Below are positions 8,884-19,269 of a stretch of DNA of 34,506 nucleotides, in pieces (the stretch's first letter is position 1; each line of letters starts with the position of its first letter). Source of the stretch: Lachnospiraceae bacterium (GTDB taxonomy: Bacteria > Bacillota > Clostridia > Lachnospirales > Lachnospiraceae). A program made the position numbers and the translations under genes. Below the pieces are notes generated by a model. It saw only the letters and a list, made by a program, of their open reading frames with translations. It was not told the origin of the DNA and searched no databases. Where the stretch lies: positions 1 to 34,506 of the forward strand of contig JAQYBF010000075.1 in the NCBI GenBank assembly GCA_029338875.1, given 5' to 3'.

Positions 8884-9984
8884 ATGGAAGAACTCGATGA
8901 CCGTAAGAAAAAAATACTGAACGTCATCATTGACACTTATCTGAAGACCGGAGAGCCGGTCGGATCCCGGACCATTTCCAAGGCCCCGGGCCTCGACTTA
9001 AGTTCAGCCACCATTCGGAATGAGATGTCGGATCTGGAGGACATGGGCTACATTGAATCGCCCCATACTTCAGCCGGACGGGTTCCTACCGACCAGGGCT
9101 ATCGGTATTACGTCGACAACCTGATCAAGGACCGGGACCGCGAGGTCATGGAAGTCCGGACCAGCCTGACAGAGAAGACCGAGAAGATGGAGAAGGTCTT
9201 AAAGAAGATCGTTCAGTACCTGGCTCAGAACACACAGCTTCCGACCGTGATCTCAGCTCCTTCCATTACCAAGAACCGGGTCAAGTTCGTACAGCTTTCC
9301 GCTGTCGATGAGCACCAGCTTCTGTCCGTGGTTGTCATGGATGGAAATGTAGTGCGGAACAAGATGATCCAGATCAGCGAGCCGGTCAACAATGAAGAGC
9401 TTCTGAAGCTGAATATGCTTCTCAATACGACATTGAACGGACTGACCGTTCAGGACATCAACCTGGGCCTGATTCAGAAGATCCGCGGCCAGGCCGGAAC
9501 CAATTCCGACATCATCGAATCGGTTCTCGAAACCATCGCCGATACCATCACGGAAGATGACCTTGAGATCTACACCAGCGGTGCGACCAATATCTTCCGT
9601 TATCCGGAACTTGCCGATTCTCAGAAGGCCAGTGAGTTCCTTCAGAAATTTGAAGACAAGGATGACCTGGCAGAGCTCATCAGTGAAGCTGAGGAGGATG
9701 CCAAGGAGACAGGTAAGGGTCTTCGGGTTTATATCGGAAATGAAAACCCGGTCAAAAATATGAAGGACGTCAGTGTTGTTACAGCAACCTATGAGCTGGG
9801 CGACGGCGTCAAGGGAACGATCGGAATCATCGGTCCCAAACGAATGGATTATCAGAAGGTTATGGACAGCCTGAGAAACCTGAAAGTTCAGCTGGAAGGA
9901 ACCCTGCAGAGGCCCGGCATTCCGGGAAGCTCCGACAAGGGAAGCGACAGCGGTGACGGCCCGGGCGGAAGCCGGGAAGAATAG
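8884..9984 (+). CDS. hrcA: Heat-inducible transcription repressor HrcA
   Basis: The 366-residue protein begins MEELDDRKKKILNVIIDTYL and has the winged-helix region GEPVGSRTISK and SSATIRNEMSDLEDMGYI, which recognises CIRCE. The conserved block SPHTSAGRVPTDQGYRYYVD follows. It represses this operon. An upstream TTG at 8851 gives a longer frame but lies inside CIRCE; the ATG at 8884, with AAAGG at 8870-8874, fits the family N-terminus and is preferred. The C-terminus is a short Gly/Ser/Asp tail after the last conserved block (about 20 residues). It is 24 bases from grpE. Confidence 0.95.
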   Translation: MEELDDRKKKILNVIIDTYLKTGEPVGSRTISKAPGLDLSSATIRNEMSDLEDMGYIESPHTSAGRVPTDQGYRYYVDNLIKDRDREVMEVRTSLTEKTEKMEKVLKKIVQYLAQNTQLPTVISAPSITKNRVKFVQLSAVDEHQLLSVVVMDGNVVRNKMIQISEPVNNEELLKLNMLLNTTLNGLTVQDINLGLIQKIRGQAGTNSDIIESVLETIADTITEDDLEIYTSGATNIFRYPELADSQKASEFLQKFEDKDDLAELISEAEEDAKETGKGLRVYIGNENPVKNMKDVSVVTATYELGDGVKGTIGIIGPKRMDYQKVMDSLRNLKVQLEGTLQRPGIPGSSDKGSDSGDGPGGSREE

Positions 9985-10008
9985 ATCGAAAAGAAAGGCG
10001 GCAGTACT

Positions 10009-10740
10009 TTGGCAGAAGAAAAGAAAAATGTGCAGACTCCAGAAGCAGAAGCAAAGGGCAGTCCGGCAGATGATACAAAGGAAAAGAAAGAGCCTCAGGA
10101 TGAGGCCGTAAAGGAAAAAACGAAGACCGATTCGAAGGAAGCGAAGGATTCTGAAGAGAAAGCTTCCGACAAGGCTTCGGATAAGAAAGAAGAAAGCAAA
10201 AAGGAAGATTCCAAGGAAGCTTCCAAAGAAGAATCCAAGGACGAGTCTTCCGACAAGGATTCCGATGACGATAAGAAGGGAAAGGGCTTCTTCAAGAAGA
10301 AACCGGATCCCCGGGATCAGAAGATCGCAGACCTGACCGATCGGGTTCAGAGACAGATGGCCGAGTTCGATAACTTCCGTAAGAGAACGGAAAAGGAAAA
10401 GGGCGAGATGTTCGATGCAGGCGCCCGCCACATCCTGGAAAAGATCTTACCGGTTGTCGATAATTTCGAACGGGCCCTGGCCCTTCGCCCGGAAGGCGAG
10501 GACAATGCCTATGCCGACGGAATCGAAAAGATCTACAAGGGTCTGGTCAAGACACTGGATGATCTGGATGTCAAGGAGATCGATGCCGAAGGCAAGGAAT
10601 TCGATCCCAACTTCCACAACGCAGTCATGCATGTGGAGGATGATTCCCTTGGCGATAATGTGGTGGCTGAGGTCCTTCAGAAGGGCTACACCTTCCACGA
10701 TGTCGTGATCCGGCACGCCATGGTCAAGGTCGCAAACTAG
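10009..10740 (+). CDS. grpE: Nucleotide exchange factor GrpE
   Basis: The 243-residue protein is the exchange factor of DnaK. The conserved part starts near residue 100 with the coiled-coil helix (RVQRQMAEFDNFRKRTEKEK), then ILPVVDNFERAL, and ends in the beta domain containing FDPNFHNAVM and VLQKGYTFHDVVIRHAMVKVAN. Residues 1 to about 95 are almost entirely Lys, Glu, Asp and Ser with alternating charge, much longer than the disordered N-terminus of model GrpE proteins. The start is TTG, with AAAGG and GGCGG about 10 bases upstream; no ATG in this frame precedes the coiled coil with a better site. It is transcribed with hrcA and dnaK. Confidence 0.95.
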   Translation: MAEEKKNVQTPEAEAKGSPADDTKEKKEPQDEAVKEKTKTDSKEAKDSEEKASDKASDKKEESKKEDSKEASKEESKDESSDKDSDDDKKGKGFFKKKPDPRDQKIADLTDRVQRQMAEFDNFRKRTEKEKGEMFDAGARHILEKILPVVDNFERALALRPEGEDNAYADGIEKIYKGLVKTLDDLDVKEIDAEGKEFDPNFHNAVMHVEDDSLGDNVVAEVLQKGYTFHDVVIRHAMVKVAN

Positions 10741-10771
10741 GAACAGCGCGGCAGGCAGCTGACCGCTTCTT

Positions 10772-10844
10772 AAACCAGTGACAATCCGGTCTATATTTGA
10801 CCGGTCAGGAAACCAGTAACACTCCGGTCCATAATTCGACCGGT
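10772..10844 (+). repeat. Two tandem imperfect repeats, each with a CCGGTC/GACCGG hairpin
   Basis: Copy 1 (10772-10805) and copy 2 (10810-10844) both begin AAACCAGT, contain TCCGGTC, and end GACCGGT. They differ at a few positions and by one inserted base. In each, CCGGTC pairs with GACCGG across a seven- or eight-base loop, so the grpE-dnaK spacer of 198 bases would carry two consecutive small hairpins in RNA. No T-run follows, so they are not simple terminators. Confidence 0.8.
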
Positions 10845-10893
10845 TTCTAATAGATCAGAACAGAATGAAACAACTTGAAATTCCGGATTCTGA

Positions 10894-12855
<1,962 letters not shown>

Positions 12856-12892
12856 AATTGAGCTTCCGGGTTAATTTGATGAGTTAAATGCC

Positions 12893-12924
12893 AAGCCATA
12901 CCCCGGTTTTCCGGCGTATGGCTT
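12893..12924 (+). terminator. Intercistronic hairpin after dnaK (weak terminator or RNA stabiliser)
   Basis: AAGCCATAC at 12893-12901 pairs with GTATGGCTT at 12916-12924. An inner CCGG/CCGG pair closes a TTTT loop. No T-run follows, so it may act as a processing or stability element that sets dnaJ below dnaK rather than as a full terminator. Confidence 0.5.
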
Positions 12925-13034
12925 ATGGCGTATATAATGAAATATAACCCATGCCGTTATTTGCGGCACGATAGAAAATGTAAACCAGGCCGGATGATTC
13001 CGGTCATAGATTAGAATAGATAGGCAGAGGAATC

Positions 13035-14210
13035 ATGGCAGAACAGAAACGTGATTATTACGAGGTGCTCGGCGTCGATCGGAATGCCGATGAAGACACC
13101 ATTAAAAAGGCATATCGTAAGCTTGCCAAGAAATATCACCCGGATATGCATCCCGGTGATAAGGAAGCAGAAGAGAAATTTAAGGAGGCTTCGGAGGCCT
13201 ATGCTGTCCTCTCCGATAAGGACAAGCGGGCAAAGTATGATCAGTTCGGTCATGCGGCCTTTGATGGCGGAGCCGGTGGCGGCGGATTCGATTTCAGCGG
13301 CACGGACTTCAGTGATATCTTTAATGACATCTTCGGCGGCGGTTTTGGCGGCTTCGGCGATATTTTCGGGGGCGGAGCAAGATCCAACCCCAATGGCCCC
13401 AGACAGGGCGCCAATGTCCGGGCTTCGGTTCGGATCAGCTTTGAAGAGGCCGTATTCGGCTGCAATAAGGAACTGGATCTCTATCTGAAGGAAGAGTGTC
13501 CGACCTGTCACGGAACCGGCACAAAGCCCGGTACCAAGAAGACCACCTGTCACCGCTGCGGCGGCAAGGGACGGATCGTTATGCAGCAGCAGTCCTTCTT
13601 CGGAACGGTTCAGAATGTAACGACCTGTCCGGAGTGCGGCGGTACCGGCCAGATCATTGAGCATAAGTGCAGCGACTGTAACGGATCCGGCTTCATCTCA
13701 AAGAAGAAGAGAATTGAGGTCGCAATCCCTGCAGGTATTGATGACGGACAGAGTGTCCGCATCCGTGGCAAGGGTGAGCCCGGCCTGAACGGCGGCCCCC
13801 GCGGCGACCTTCTGGTCGAGGTCCGGGTTTCCTCTTCTCCCTATTTCCAGAGAGAGGGCTTTGATGTCTACTCGGTAGCAGACGTCTCCTTTGCACAGGC
13901 AGCCCTGGGTGGAGAAATCCTGATAAAGACTTTGGATGGCCAGGTCCTTTATGAAGTTAAGCCCGGCACTCAGCCCAATACCAGAATCCGTCTTCGTGGA
14001 AAAGGTATCCCGACCATTCGGAATGCCAATGTCCGCGGTGACCAGTATGTCACTCTTCGGGTCGTTGTACCGACCGGCCTTTCTGCAGAAGGCAAGGAAG
14101 CCCTCCGGGCCTTCGATGCTGTCAGCGGCAATACCTTAAAGAAGCCGGATGTTCATGCGGAGACTGCAGAACGAAAGAAGAGAAGTCCCTTCGGACGGAA
14201 GAAGCGCTAA
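13035..14210 (+). CDS. dnaJ: Molecular chaperone DnaJ (Hsp40, type I)
   Basis: The 391-residue protein has the complete type I layout. The J domain carries HPD at residues 35-37. A Gly/Phe-rich region ([19 protein letters not shown] and [11 protein letters not shown]) follows. The zinc domain from Cys155 has four CXXCXGXG-type repeats: [24 protein letters not shown] and CSDCNGSG. The substrate-binding C-terminal domains follow, ending in a short basic tail. It delivers unfolded protein to DnaK and stimulates its ATPase. GAGGAATC precedes the ATG. Codons are less biased than in dnaK. Confidence 0.98.
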   Translation: MAEQKRDYYEVLGVDRNADEDTIKKAYRKLAKKYHPDMHPGDKEAEEKFKEASEAYAVLSDKDKRAKYDQFGHAAFDGGAGGGGFDFSGTDFSDIFNDIFGGGFGGFGDIFGGGARSNPNGPRQGANVRASVRISFEEAVFGCNKELDLYLKEECPTCHGTGTKPGTKKTTCHRCGGKGRIVMQQQSFFGTVQNVTTCPECGGTGQIIEHKCSDCNGSGFISKKKRIEVAIPAGIDDGQSVRIRGKGEPGLNGGPRGDLLVEVRVSSSPYFQREGFDVYSVADVSFAQAALGGEILIKTLDGQVLYEVKPGTQPNTRIRLRGKGIPTIRNANVRGDQYVTLRVVVPTGLSAEGKEALRAFDAVSGNTLKKPDVHAETAERKKRSPFGRKKR

Positions 14211-14293
14211 AAGCTTATGATTGTAATGACAGTTGAATCTGAGATCCATATGAGATCAAAGCAGTGCTGTAATGAAAAGCAAGACAGAGGAGA

Positions 14294-15403
14294 ATGCAGG
14301 AAATGACCTGGACCTGTTTTACCATCCATACGACAGAAGAAGCGGAAGAGGCGGTTTCCGCCCTTCTTTGCTCCCTGGATATCAATAATATCGAGTTTGT
14401 CGACAACCAGCCCGTATTCGGACTGGAGGTCGAGGGCGATTATCCGGAGCTCTATCCGGATCTTCCCGAGGATGACGGCAGTGCCCAGGTCAAATTCTAT
14501 CTGCCCCTGGCAGGAGCCGATGATGCATCGTCGGCTCTCCAGAATTCCGGCCTGGAGATCGAAGAGGTTGACAGCCGCTGGAACCGGGACAATATCCAGA
14601 CCCTTCTTGACGAGATCCGTCTCCGTCTGGACGGCCTCCGCTCCGTCATGGATGTCGGAAGCGGCCAGATCACAACGGATGAGACGGCGGAAGAGGACTG
14701 GGAGAATAACTGGAAGCAGTACTTCCACAGTTTCACCATCGGAAATCTTCTGATCGCGCCGACCTGGGAGGAGCATCCGGATATGAAGGAGGGGCAGAAG
14801 CTCCTTCGGATTGACCCGGGCCTGGCCTTCGGAACCGGCGCCCATGAGACCACGCATCTGGTCATCGACCAGATACAGAAGTATTTAAAGCCCGGCGACG
14901 AGGTCCTGGACTTAGGCTGCGGCAGCGGCATCCTGACCATTGTGTCCCTCCTCTACGGGGCCGGTCATGTGGTCGATACCGACATCGATCCCCTCTGCCA
15001 GGAGGCCGTTCGGGAGAATCTATCCAACAACGGACTGGGCGGTCTGTATTTCCCTGATGAGGATCATGCTGACACAGGCAGGAATTCAGATGATAATTCG
15101 GCTGTCAGCTCAGATAAATGCAGGGCGACGCTCTACATTGGTGACCTGACCACGGATGAGAAACTTCAGAAGGAAGTCGGATCGGACCGCTATGACATCA
15201 TCTGTGCCAACATCCTGTCCGATATCCTGATCCCCATGGCACCGGCTATTTACAGGACGGCGAAGCCGGGCGGCTATCTCCTGACCTCAGGCATCATTGA
15301 CGGACGCGAGAACGATGTCGCCGATGCCATGATCGCGGCAGGCTTCCATCTGCTTGAGAAGAACCGCCTGGGCGACTGGTGGAATGTAACACTTGTAAAA
15401 TAA
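14294..15403 (+). CDS. prmA: Ribosomal protein L11 methyltransferase
   Basis: The 369-residue protein is longer than typical PrmA (about 300-315). It methylates ribosomal protein L11 using S-adenosylmethionine. Visible signals are LRIDPGLAFGTGAHETTHL, the SAM motif VLDLGCGSGILTI and the catalytic-region motif ICANILSDILIPMAP. The N-terminal substrate-recognition domain is present. Part of the extra length is a polar insert at residues about 252-280 (PDEDHADTGRNSDDNS and onward) between the SAM-binding strands. GAGGAGA lies directly before the ATG; a second ATG nine bases on (14303) is also possible. Position after dnaJ and before rsmE is conserved in Firmicutes. Confidence 0.93.
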   Translation: MQEMTWTCFTIHTTEEAEEAVSALLCSLDINNIEFVDNQPVFGLEVEGDYPELYPDLPEDDGSAQVKFYLPLAGADDASSALQNSGLEIEEVDSRWNRDNIQTLLDEIRLRLDGLRSVMDVGSGQITTDETAEEDWENNWKQYFHSFTIGNLLIAPTWEEHPDMKEGQKLLRIDPGLAFGTGAHETTHLVIDQIQKYLKPGDEVLDLGCGSGILTIVSLLYGAGHVVDTDIDPLCQEAVRENLSNNGLGGLYFPDEDHADTGRNSDDNSAVSSDKCRATLYIGDLTTDEKLQKEVGSDRYDIICANILSDILIPMAPAIYRTAKPGGYLLTSGIIDGRENDVADAMIAAGFHLLEKNRLGDWWNVTLVK

Positions 15404-15408
15404 TTCCG

Positions 15409-15434
15409 GGGACAGATCCATGTGGACCTGTCCC
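15409..15434 (+). terminator. Hairpin between prmA and rsmE
   Basis: GGGACAGATCC at 15409-15419 pairs with GGACCTGTCCC at 15424-15434, one mismatch, four-base loop. Only TCGTTTGG follows, so this is at most a weak or partial terminator. Confidence 0.45.
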
Positions 15435-15469
15435 TCGTTTGGTAAAGAAGAGAATCAAGAGGGAAAACG

Positions 15470-16219
15470 ATGCAGCAGATCTTTGTCCGTGAGGAAGATA
15501 TCGAGGACGGCAGAATCCGGGTGACCGGAGAGGATGCCAATCATCTGGGAAGAGCTATCCGCCTGAAGGCGGGAGAGAAGATACGGGTCAGCACGGATGC
15601 GGAGCGGAATTTTATCTGCGAAGCAGTCTCCTTTGACAGTGATGCCCTGACCCTGCAGATCCTCGAGGAAAGCGAGGACACGGAACCCGCCAATCGGATT
15701 ATCCTCTTTCAGGCCATCCCCAAGGGCAGCCGCATGGAGACTGTAATCGAGAAGGCTGTCGAACTTGGCGCCTCTGAAATTATTCCGGTCGATATGAAGT
15801 ACTGTGTGGTCCGACTGGATGATAAGAAGAAGGAAGCGAGAGTCCGGCGCTGGCAGAAGATTGCTGACGGGGCAGCCCGCCAGTCCAAGCGAAGCCAGAT
15901 GCCAAAAGTCGGCCCGGTTTTATCCTTCCGGGAAGCGGCCAATCGGCTTCTGTCACTTGACATTTCCCTCGTTCCGTATGAAAATGCACAAGGCGCATCT
16001 TACACCATGGAACTTTTACGGAAAATCAAGCCCGGCCGGTCCGTCGGCATCTTGATCGGACCCGAAGGCGGCTTTGCACCCGAAGAAATCGACTATCTAA
16101 GAGACAGTAAGAAGGCAGAGGTCATTTCCCTCGGCCATCGGATCTTAAGGACTGATACGGCAGCCATTGCAACGATGACACTGGTCATGATGGCATCCGA
16201 GGAAGCTTCCGGAGTCTGA
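15470..16219 (+). CDS. rsmE: 16S rRNA (uracil-1498-N3)-methyltransferase
   Basis: The 249-residue protein matches RsmE length. It uses S-adenosylmethionine to methylate U1498 of 16S rRNA in assembled 30S subunits. The N-terminal PUA-like domain contains VTGEDANHLGRAIRLKAGE. The C-terminal SPOUT knot has ILFQAIPKGSRMETVIEKAVELGASEI, then LIGPEGGFAPEEID and SLGHRILRTDTAAIA, the classic RsmE motifs. AGAGGGAAAACG precedes the ATG. It follows prmA as in many Firmicutes. Confidence 0.95.
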   Translation: MQQIFVREEDIEDGRIRVTGEDANHLGRAIRLKAGEKIRVSTDAERNFICEAVSFDSDALTLQILEESEDTEPANRIILFQAIPKGSRMETVIEKAVELGASEIIPVDMKYCVVRLDDKKKEARVRRWQKIADGAARQSKRSQMPKVGPVLSFREAANRLLSLDISLVPYENAQGASYTMELLRKIKPGRSVGILIGPEGGFAPEEIDYLRDSKKAEVISLGHRILRTDTAAIATMTLVMMASEEASGV

Positions 16220-16336
16220 CAGATTCATCTGAATAAAGATAGACCAGATTGTGATTTCTGCAGTCTGATTCAAATGATTCAGCATACAATAAAGACCGAG
16301 TTGAAAATGAATAGAGATAGAAAAGACAGGAGCACT

Positions 16337-17491
16337 ATGGAAGCATATCTGGACAATTCTGCAACTACCCGCTGCAGCGAAGCCGCGGCAGAGAAGATGA
16401 TGCAGGTCTTAAGGACGGACTACGGCAACCCGTCCTCCCTTCACAATAAGGGCATGGAGGCAGAAAATTATCTGCGCGAGAGCCGGAAAATCATTGCAAA
16501 AACCCTTCGGGTCAAGGACAAGGAGATCGTCTTTACCTCCGGCGGCACCGAATCCAATAACCTGGCCATCATCGGCGCAGCCATGGCAAGAAAGAGAAGC
16601 GGAAAGCACATCCTTGTAACCCCGATCGAGCACGCCAGCGTGGCCAATCCCATGAAGGCTCTGGCTGATCTGGGCTTTGAGGTCGAGTACATTCCGGTTG
16701 ATGAGAACGGCATTATAGATCTGAAGGCCTTACGATCTATGGTCCGGAAGGACACCATCCTGGTCTCCATCATGCATGTCAATAATGAGATCGGAGCCGT
16801 GGAACCCATCGAGGAGGCGGCCCGGATCATAAAGACCGTCAATCCGGAGACCTATTTCCATGTCGATGCCATCCAGTCCTATGGCAAATTCGAGATCTAT
16901 CCGGACCGCTGGGGCATTGATCTCCTCTCGGTCAGCGGCCATAAGATTCACGGACCCAAGGGATCGGGCTTCCTCTTCATCCATGAGGGTGTCAGGATCC
17001 AGCCGGAGATCCTTGGCGGTGGCCAGGAAGGCGGCATGCGTTCGGGAACCGAGAATGTTCCTGCCATTGCAGGCCTTGGTGTGGCAGCAGAGGATATGTA
17101 CAGCCATCTGGCAGAAAACAGAAGCCATCTCTATGATTTAAAGAAGCACTTTATTGAAGGTGTCGAGAAGATCGAGGGAGCCCATGTCAATGGAAGAACC
17201 GGAGAGGACTCTGCGCCTCAGATCGTATCGGTTTCCTTCCAGGGCGTCCGGGCCGAGGTCCTTCTCCATGCCCTTGAAGACAGGGACGTCTACGTCTCCA
17301 GCGGATCCGCCTGCTCCTCCAACCGGCCGGCAGTATCCCGGACTCTGACCTCCATCCATGTTGCCCATGAGTATCTGGACGAGACCGTCCGCTTCAGTTT
17401 TTCGGTCTATACGACCATGGAAGAAATTGATTATGCCCTGGAACAGTTGAAAGCACTGCTTCCTGTACTTCGCAAATACACAAGACACTGA
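16337..17491 (+). CDS. Cysteine desulfurase (NifS/IscS family), likely sulfur donor to ThiI
   Basis: The 384-residue PLP enzyme removes sulfur from cysteine as an enzyme persulfide. It starts MEAYLDNSATTRCS. The PLP lysine is Lys203 in SGHKIHGPKGSGFL, and the active cysteine is Cys326 in SSGSACSSNRP, a long-loop (group I) arrangement. A longer frame from 16274 lacks homology to the family at its start; the ATG at 16337 with AGGAGC upstream is preferred. thiI follows 13 bases downstream. The ThiI here has no rhodanese domain, and in Bacillus subtilis a dedicated desulfurase (NifZ) supplies such a ThiI. That pairing is therefore the best inference for its role. No iscU or suf genes adjoin it. 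Confidence 0.92.
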   Translation: MEAYLDNSATTRCSEAAAEKMMQVLRTDYGNPSSLHNKGMEAENYLRESRKIIAKTLRVKDKEIVFTSGGTESNNLAIIGAAMARKRSGKHILVTPIEHASVANPMKALADLGFEVEYIPVDENGIIDLKALRSMVRKDTILVSIMHVNNEIGAVEPIEEAARIIKTVNPETYFHVDAIQSYGKFEIYPDRWGIDLLSVSGHKIHGPKGSGFLFIHEGVRIQPEILGGGQEGGMRSGTENVPAIAGLGVAAEDMYSHLAENRSHLYDLKKHFIEGVEKIEGAHVNGRTGEDSAPQIVSVSFQGVRAEVLLHALEDRDVYVSSGSACSSNRPAVSRTLTSIHVAHEYLDETVRFSFSVYTTMEEIDYALEQLKALLPVLRKYTRH

Positions 17492-17504
17492 AAGAGAGGA
17501 AAAC

Positions 17505-18692
17505 ATGTCTTATCAGGCATTTGTAGTTAAATATGGCGAAATCGGCCTCAAGGGTAAGAACCGCCACGTCTTCGAGGACGCTCTGGTCCACAATATCGTG
17601 GTAAGTCTCCGGCCCGTAGACGGCAGCTTCCTTGTCGAGAAGGAGCAGGGCCGGATCTATGTCGAAGCCCAGGGAGACTTTGACTATCAGGGCGCTCTGG
17701 AAGCCCTGGAACGAGTCTTCGGTATCGTTGAGATCTGCCCGGCCGTACTGACCGAGGATAAGGGCTTTGACGAGCTGTCGAAGGAGATCCTGGACTTTCT
17801 GGATGAAACATATACCGATAAGCACTTTACCTTCAAGGTCCTTGCCAAGCGCGCCAGGAAGAACTATCCCATGAATTCCATGGAGATTAACCAGGAACTG
17901 GGTGGACGGATTCTCGACCGCTTCCCGGAAATGAAGGTCGATGTCCATCATCCCGAGAAGGAGATTCACGTAGAGATCCGCGAGAAGATCAGCTTCTATT
18001 CCGAGAAGTTCCCCGGACCCGGAGGTATGCCGGTCGGCACCAACGGCAGAGCCATGCTTCTCCTTTCCGGCGGAATCGACAGCCCGGTTGCCGGCTATAT
18101 GATCGCAAAGCGCGGCGTTACCATCGATGCGACCTATTTCCATGCGCCGCCCTATACCTCGGAGCGGGCTAAGCAGAAGGTGGTTGACCTGGCCAAGATC
18201 GTGGCCCGCTACAGTGGCCCTATTCGTCTCCATGTCATTAACTTTACCGATATCCAGCTGGCTATTTATGAGAAGTGCCCCCATGATGAATTGACTATTA
18301 TCATGCGCCGGATCATGATGTATCTGGCTGAGCACTTCGCCAAGGAAGACGGAGACATCGGTCTTGTCACCGGAGAGAGTATCGGACAGGTGGCATCCCA
18401 GACCATGCAGTCCCTTCTTGTCACAAATGATGCGGCAACCCTTCCGGTTTACCGTCCTCTGATCGGCTTTGACAAGCAGGAGATTATCGACCGGTCCTTG
18501 AAGATCGGAACCTACGAGACCTCCATCCTGCCTTATGAGGACTGCTGCACGATTTTCGTTGCCAAGCATCCGGTCACCAAGCCTCATCTGGATCGGATCA
18601 AGAAATCCGAGCACAATCTGGATGATGTCCTGCCGGATCTTATGCAGAAGGCCATTGAATCCACCGAGACCATTGTGGTGGAAGCGGAATAA
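17505..18692 (+). CDS. thiI: tRNA 4-thiouridine synthetase ThiI (short form)
   Basis: The 395-residue protein has a ferredoxin-like/THUMP N-terminal half (KYGEIGLKGKNRHVFE; FKVLAKRARKNYPMNS) and a PP-loop ATPase domain with LLSGGIDSPVAGYM at about residues 184-197. It adenylates and thiolates U8 of tRNA. The rhodanese-like C-terminal domain found in Escherichia coli ThiI is absent, as in B. subtilis, so sulfur should come directly from the upstream desulfurase. GAGAGG lies before the ATG. No thiazole genes adjoin it, so a tRNA role is favoured over thiamine synthesis. Confidence 0.95.
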   Translation: MSYQAFVVKYGEIGLKGKNRHVFEDALVHNIVVSLRPVDGSFLVEKEQGRIYVEAQGDFDYQGALEALERVFGIVEICPAVLTEDKGFDELSKEILDFLDETYTDKHFTFKVLAKRARKNYPMNSMEINQELGGRILDRFPEMKVDVHHPEKEIHVEIREKISFYSEKFPGPGGMPVGTNGRAMLLLSGGIDSPVAGYMIAKRGVTIDATYFHAPPYTSERAKQKVVDLAKIVARYSGPIRLHVINFTDIQLAIYEKCPHDELTIIMRRIMMYLAEHFAKEDGDIGLVTGESIGQVASQTMQSLLVTNDAATLPVYRPLIGFDKQEIIDRSLKIGTYETSILPYEDCCTIFVAKHPVTKPHLDRIKKSEHNLDDVLPDLMQKAIESTETIVVEAE

Positions 18693-18698
18693 ATGAGT

Positions 18699-18748
18699 AA
18701 AAAAGAGCCGCCCTCCGGCCCGACATCCGTCAGGCAGAAAGGCGGCTC
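18699..18748 (-). terminator. Rho-independent terminator of the HPr-like gene
   Basis: GAGCCGCC at 18705-18712 pairs with GGCGGCTC at 18741-18748 across a 28-base loop. On the - strand a run of T follows (complement of AAAAAA before 18705). It ends the HPr-like gene and sits in the convergent gap with thiI. Confidence 0.75.
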
Positions 18749-18832
18749 CTAAAAAGCAGATTAGAATGGATCGAACTGATCAGATCAGATTAACAGGATC
18801 AAGTCGATCGGATTAGAATTGCTTGAGGCAGA

Positions 18833-19069
18833 TTACTGCTCTACCAGGTAGGGCTTCAGCTGCTCAAGAATCTTGTCAACGTCCTTGTCTGCATGAATGG
18901 CAAGGTCGATGGGCTTGGACAGATCCAGGCTGAAGATACCCATGATGCTCTTTGCATCGATGACATATCTGCCGGAGATCAGATCGAAGTCGCTGTCCAT
19001 GGTGTTGATGGTGTTGACGAAAGACTTAACCTTATCAATCGAATTCAGTGAAATCTGTACGGTTTTCAT
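18833..19069 (-). CDS. HPr-family protein without the phospho-histidine (Crh-like)
   Basis: The 78-residue protein has the size and pattern of the PTS phosphocarrier HPr. The segment AKSIMGIFSLDL aligns with the HPr regulatory-serine region (KSIMGVMSL), placing the equivalent of Ser46 at Ser41. In HPr the active site is GIHARPA, with His15 phosphorylated by enzyme I. Here the matching stretch is SIDKVKS, with no histidine and no following arginine. It therefore cannot carry phosphate in the usual way. B. subtilis Crh shows the same loss of His15 with Ser46 retained, and acts in carbon catabolite repression; a similar role is an inference. AAGGAGC lies five bases before the ATG. It is a single-gene unit with its own terminator. 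Confidence 0.82.
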   Translation of the reverse strand: MKTVQISLNSIDKVKSFVNTINTMDSDFDLISGRYVIDAKSIMGIFSLDLSKPIDLAIHADKDVDKILEQLKPYLVEQ

Positions 19070-19158
19070 AATAAGCTCCTTATCTCTTTGTTCTAGAATA
19101 ATTTTTGTCCATAAATGACTGCTATAAATAACTGTATGGTAACAGTTTTGACAAAATT

Positions 19159-19187
19159 AATGTAGTTCATTCAGGTGGGAAAGTCAA
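19159..19187 (-). promoter_or_regulatory. Candidate promoter for the HPr-like gene
   Basis: On the - strand TTGACT (19187-19182) and TACATT (19164-19159) are 17 bases apart, five and four matches to consensus. A second, weaker pair begins TTGTCA at 19154-19149. Either would give a leader of 50-85 bases. Confidence 0.4.
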
Positions 19188-19213
19188 TCATTTAAGATTC
19201 GTATAACATTTTC

Positions 19214-19256
19214 AAGAGAAAGCATTTGTAAGAGAAAGCATTTGTAAGAGAAAGCA
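19214..19256 (+). repeat. 16-bp tandem repeat, about 2.7 copies, before mtaB
   Basis: The unit AAGAGAAAGCATTTGT is present perfectly at 19214-19229 and 19230-19245, then as 11 bases at 19246-19256. The array ends directly against the GAGG ribosome site (19257-19260) of mtaB, so a change in copy number would alter its leader. Confidence 0.9.
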
Positions 19257-19269
19257 GAGGAAACACAAA

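Noticed and set aside
10772-10844. CRISPR-like repeats.
   Set aside because: There are only two imperfect copies with a four-base gap, no spacers and no cas genes.
16274-16336. 21-residue extension of the cysteine desulfurase.
   Set aside because: No ribosome site precedes 16274, while AGGAGC stands before ATG 16337, after which MEAYLDNSATT matches the family start.
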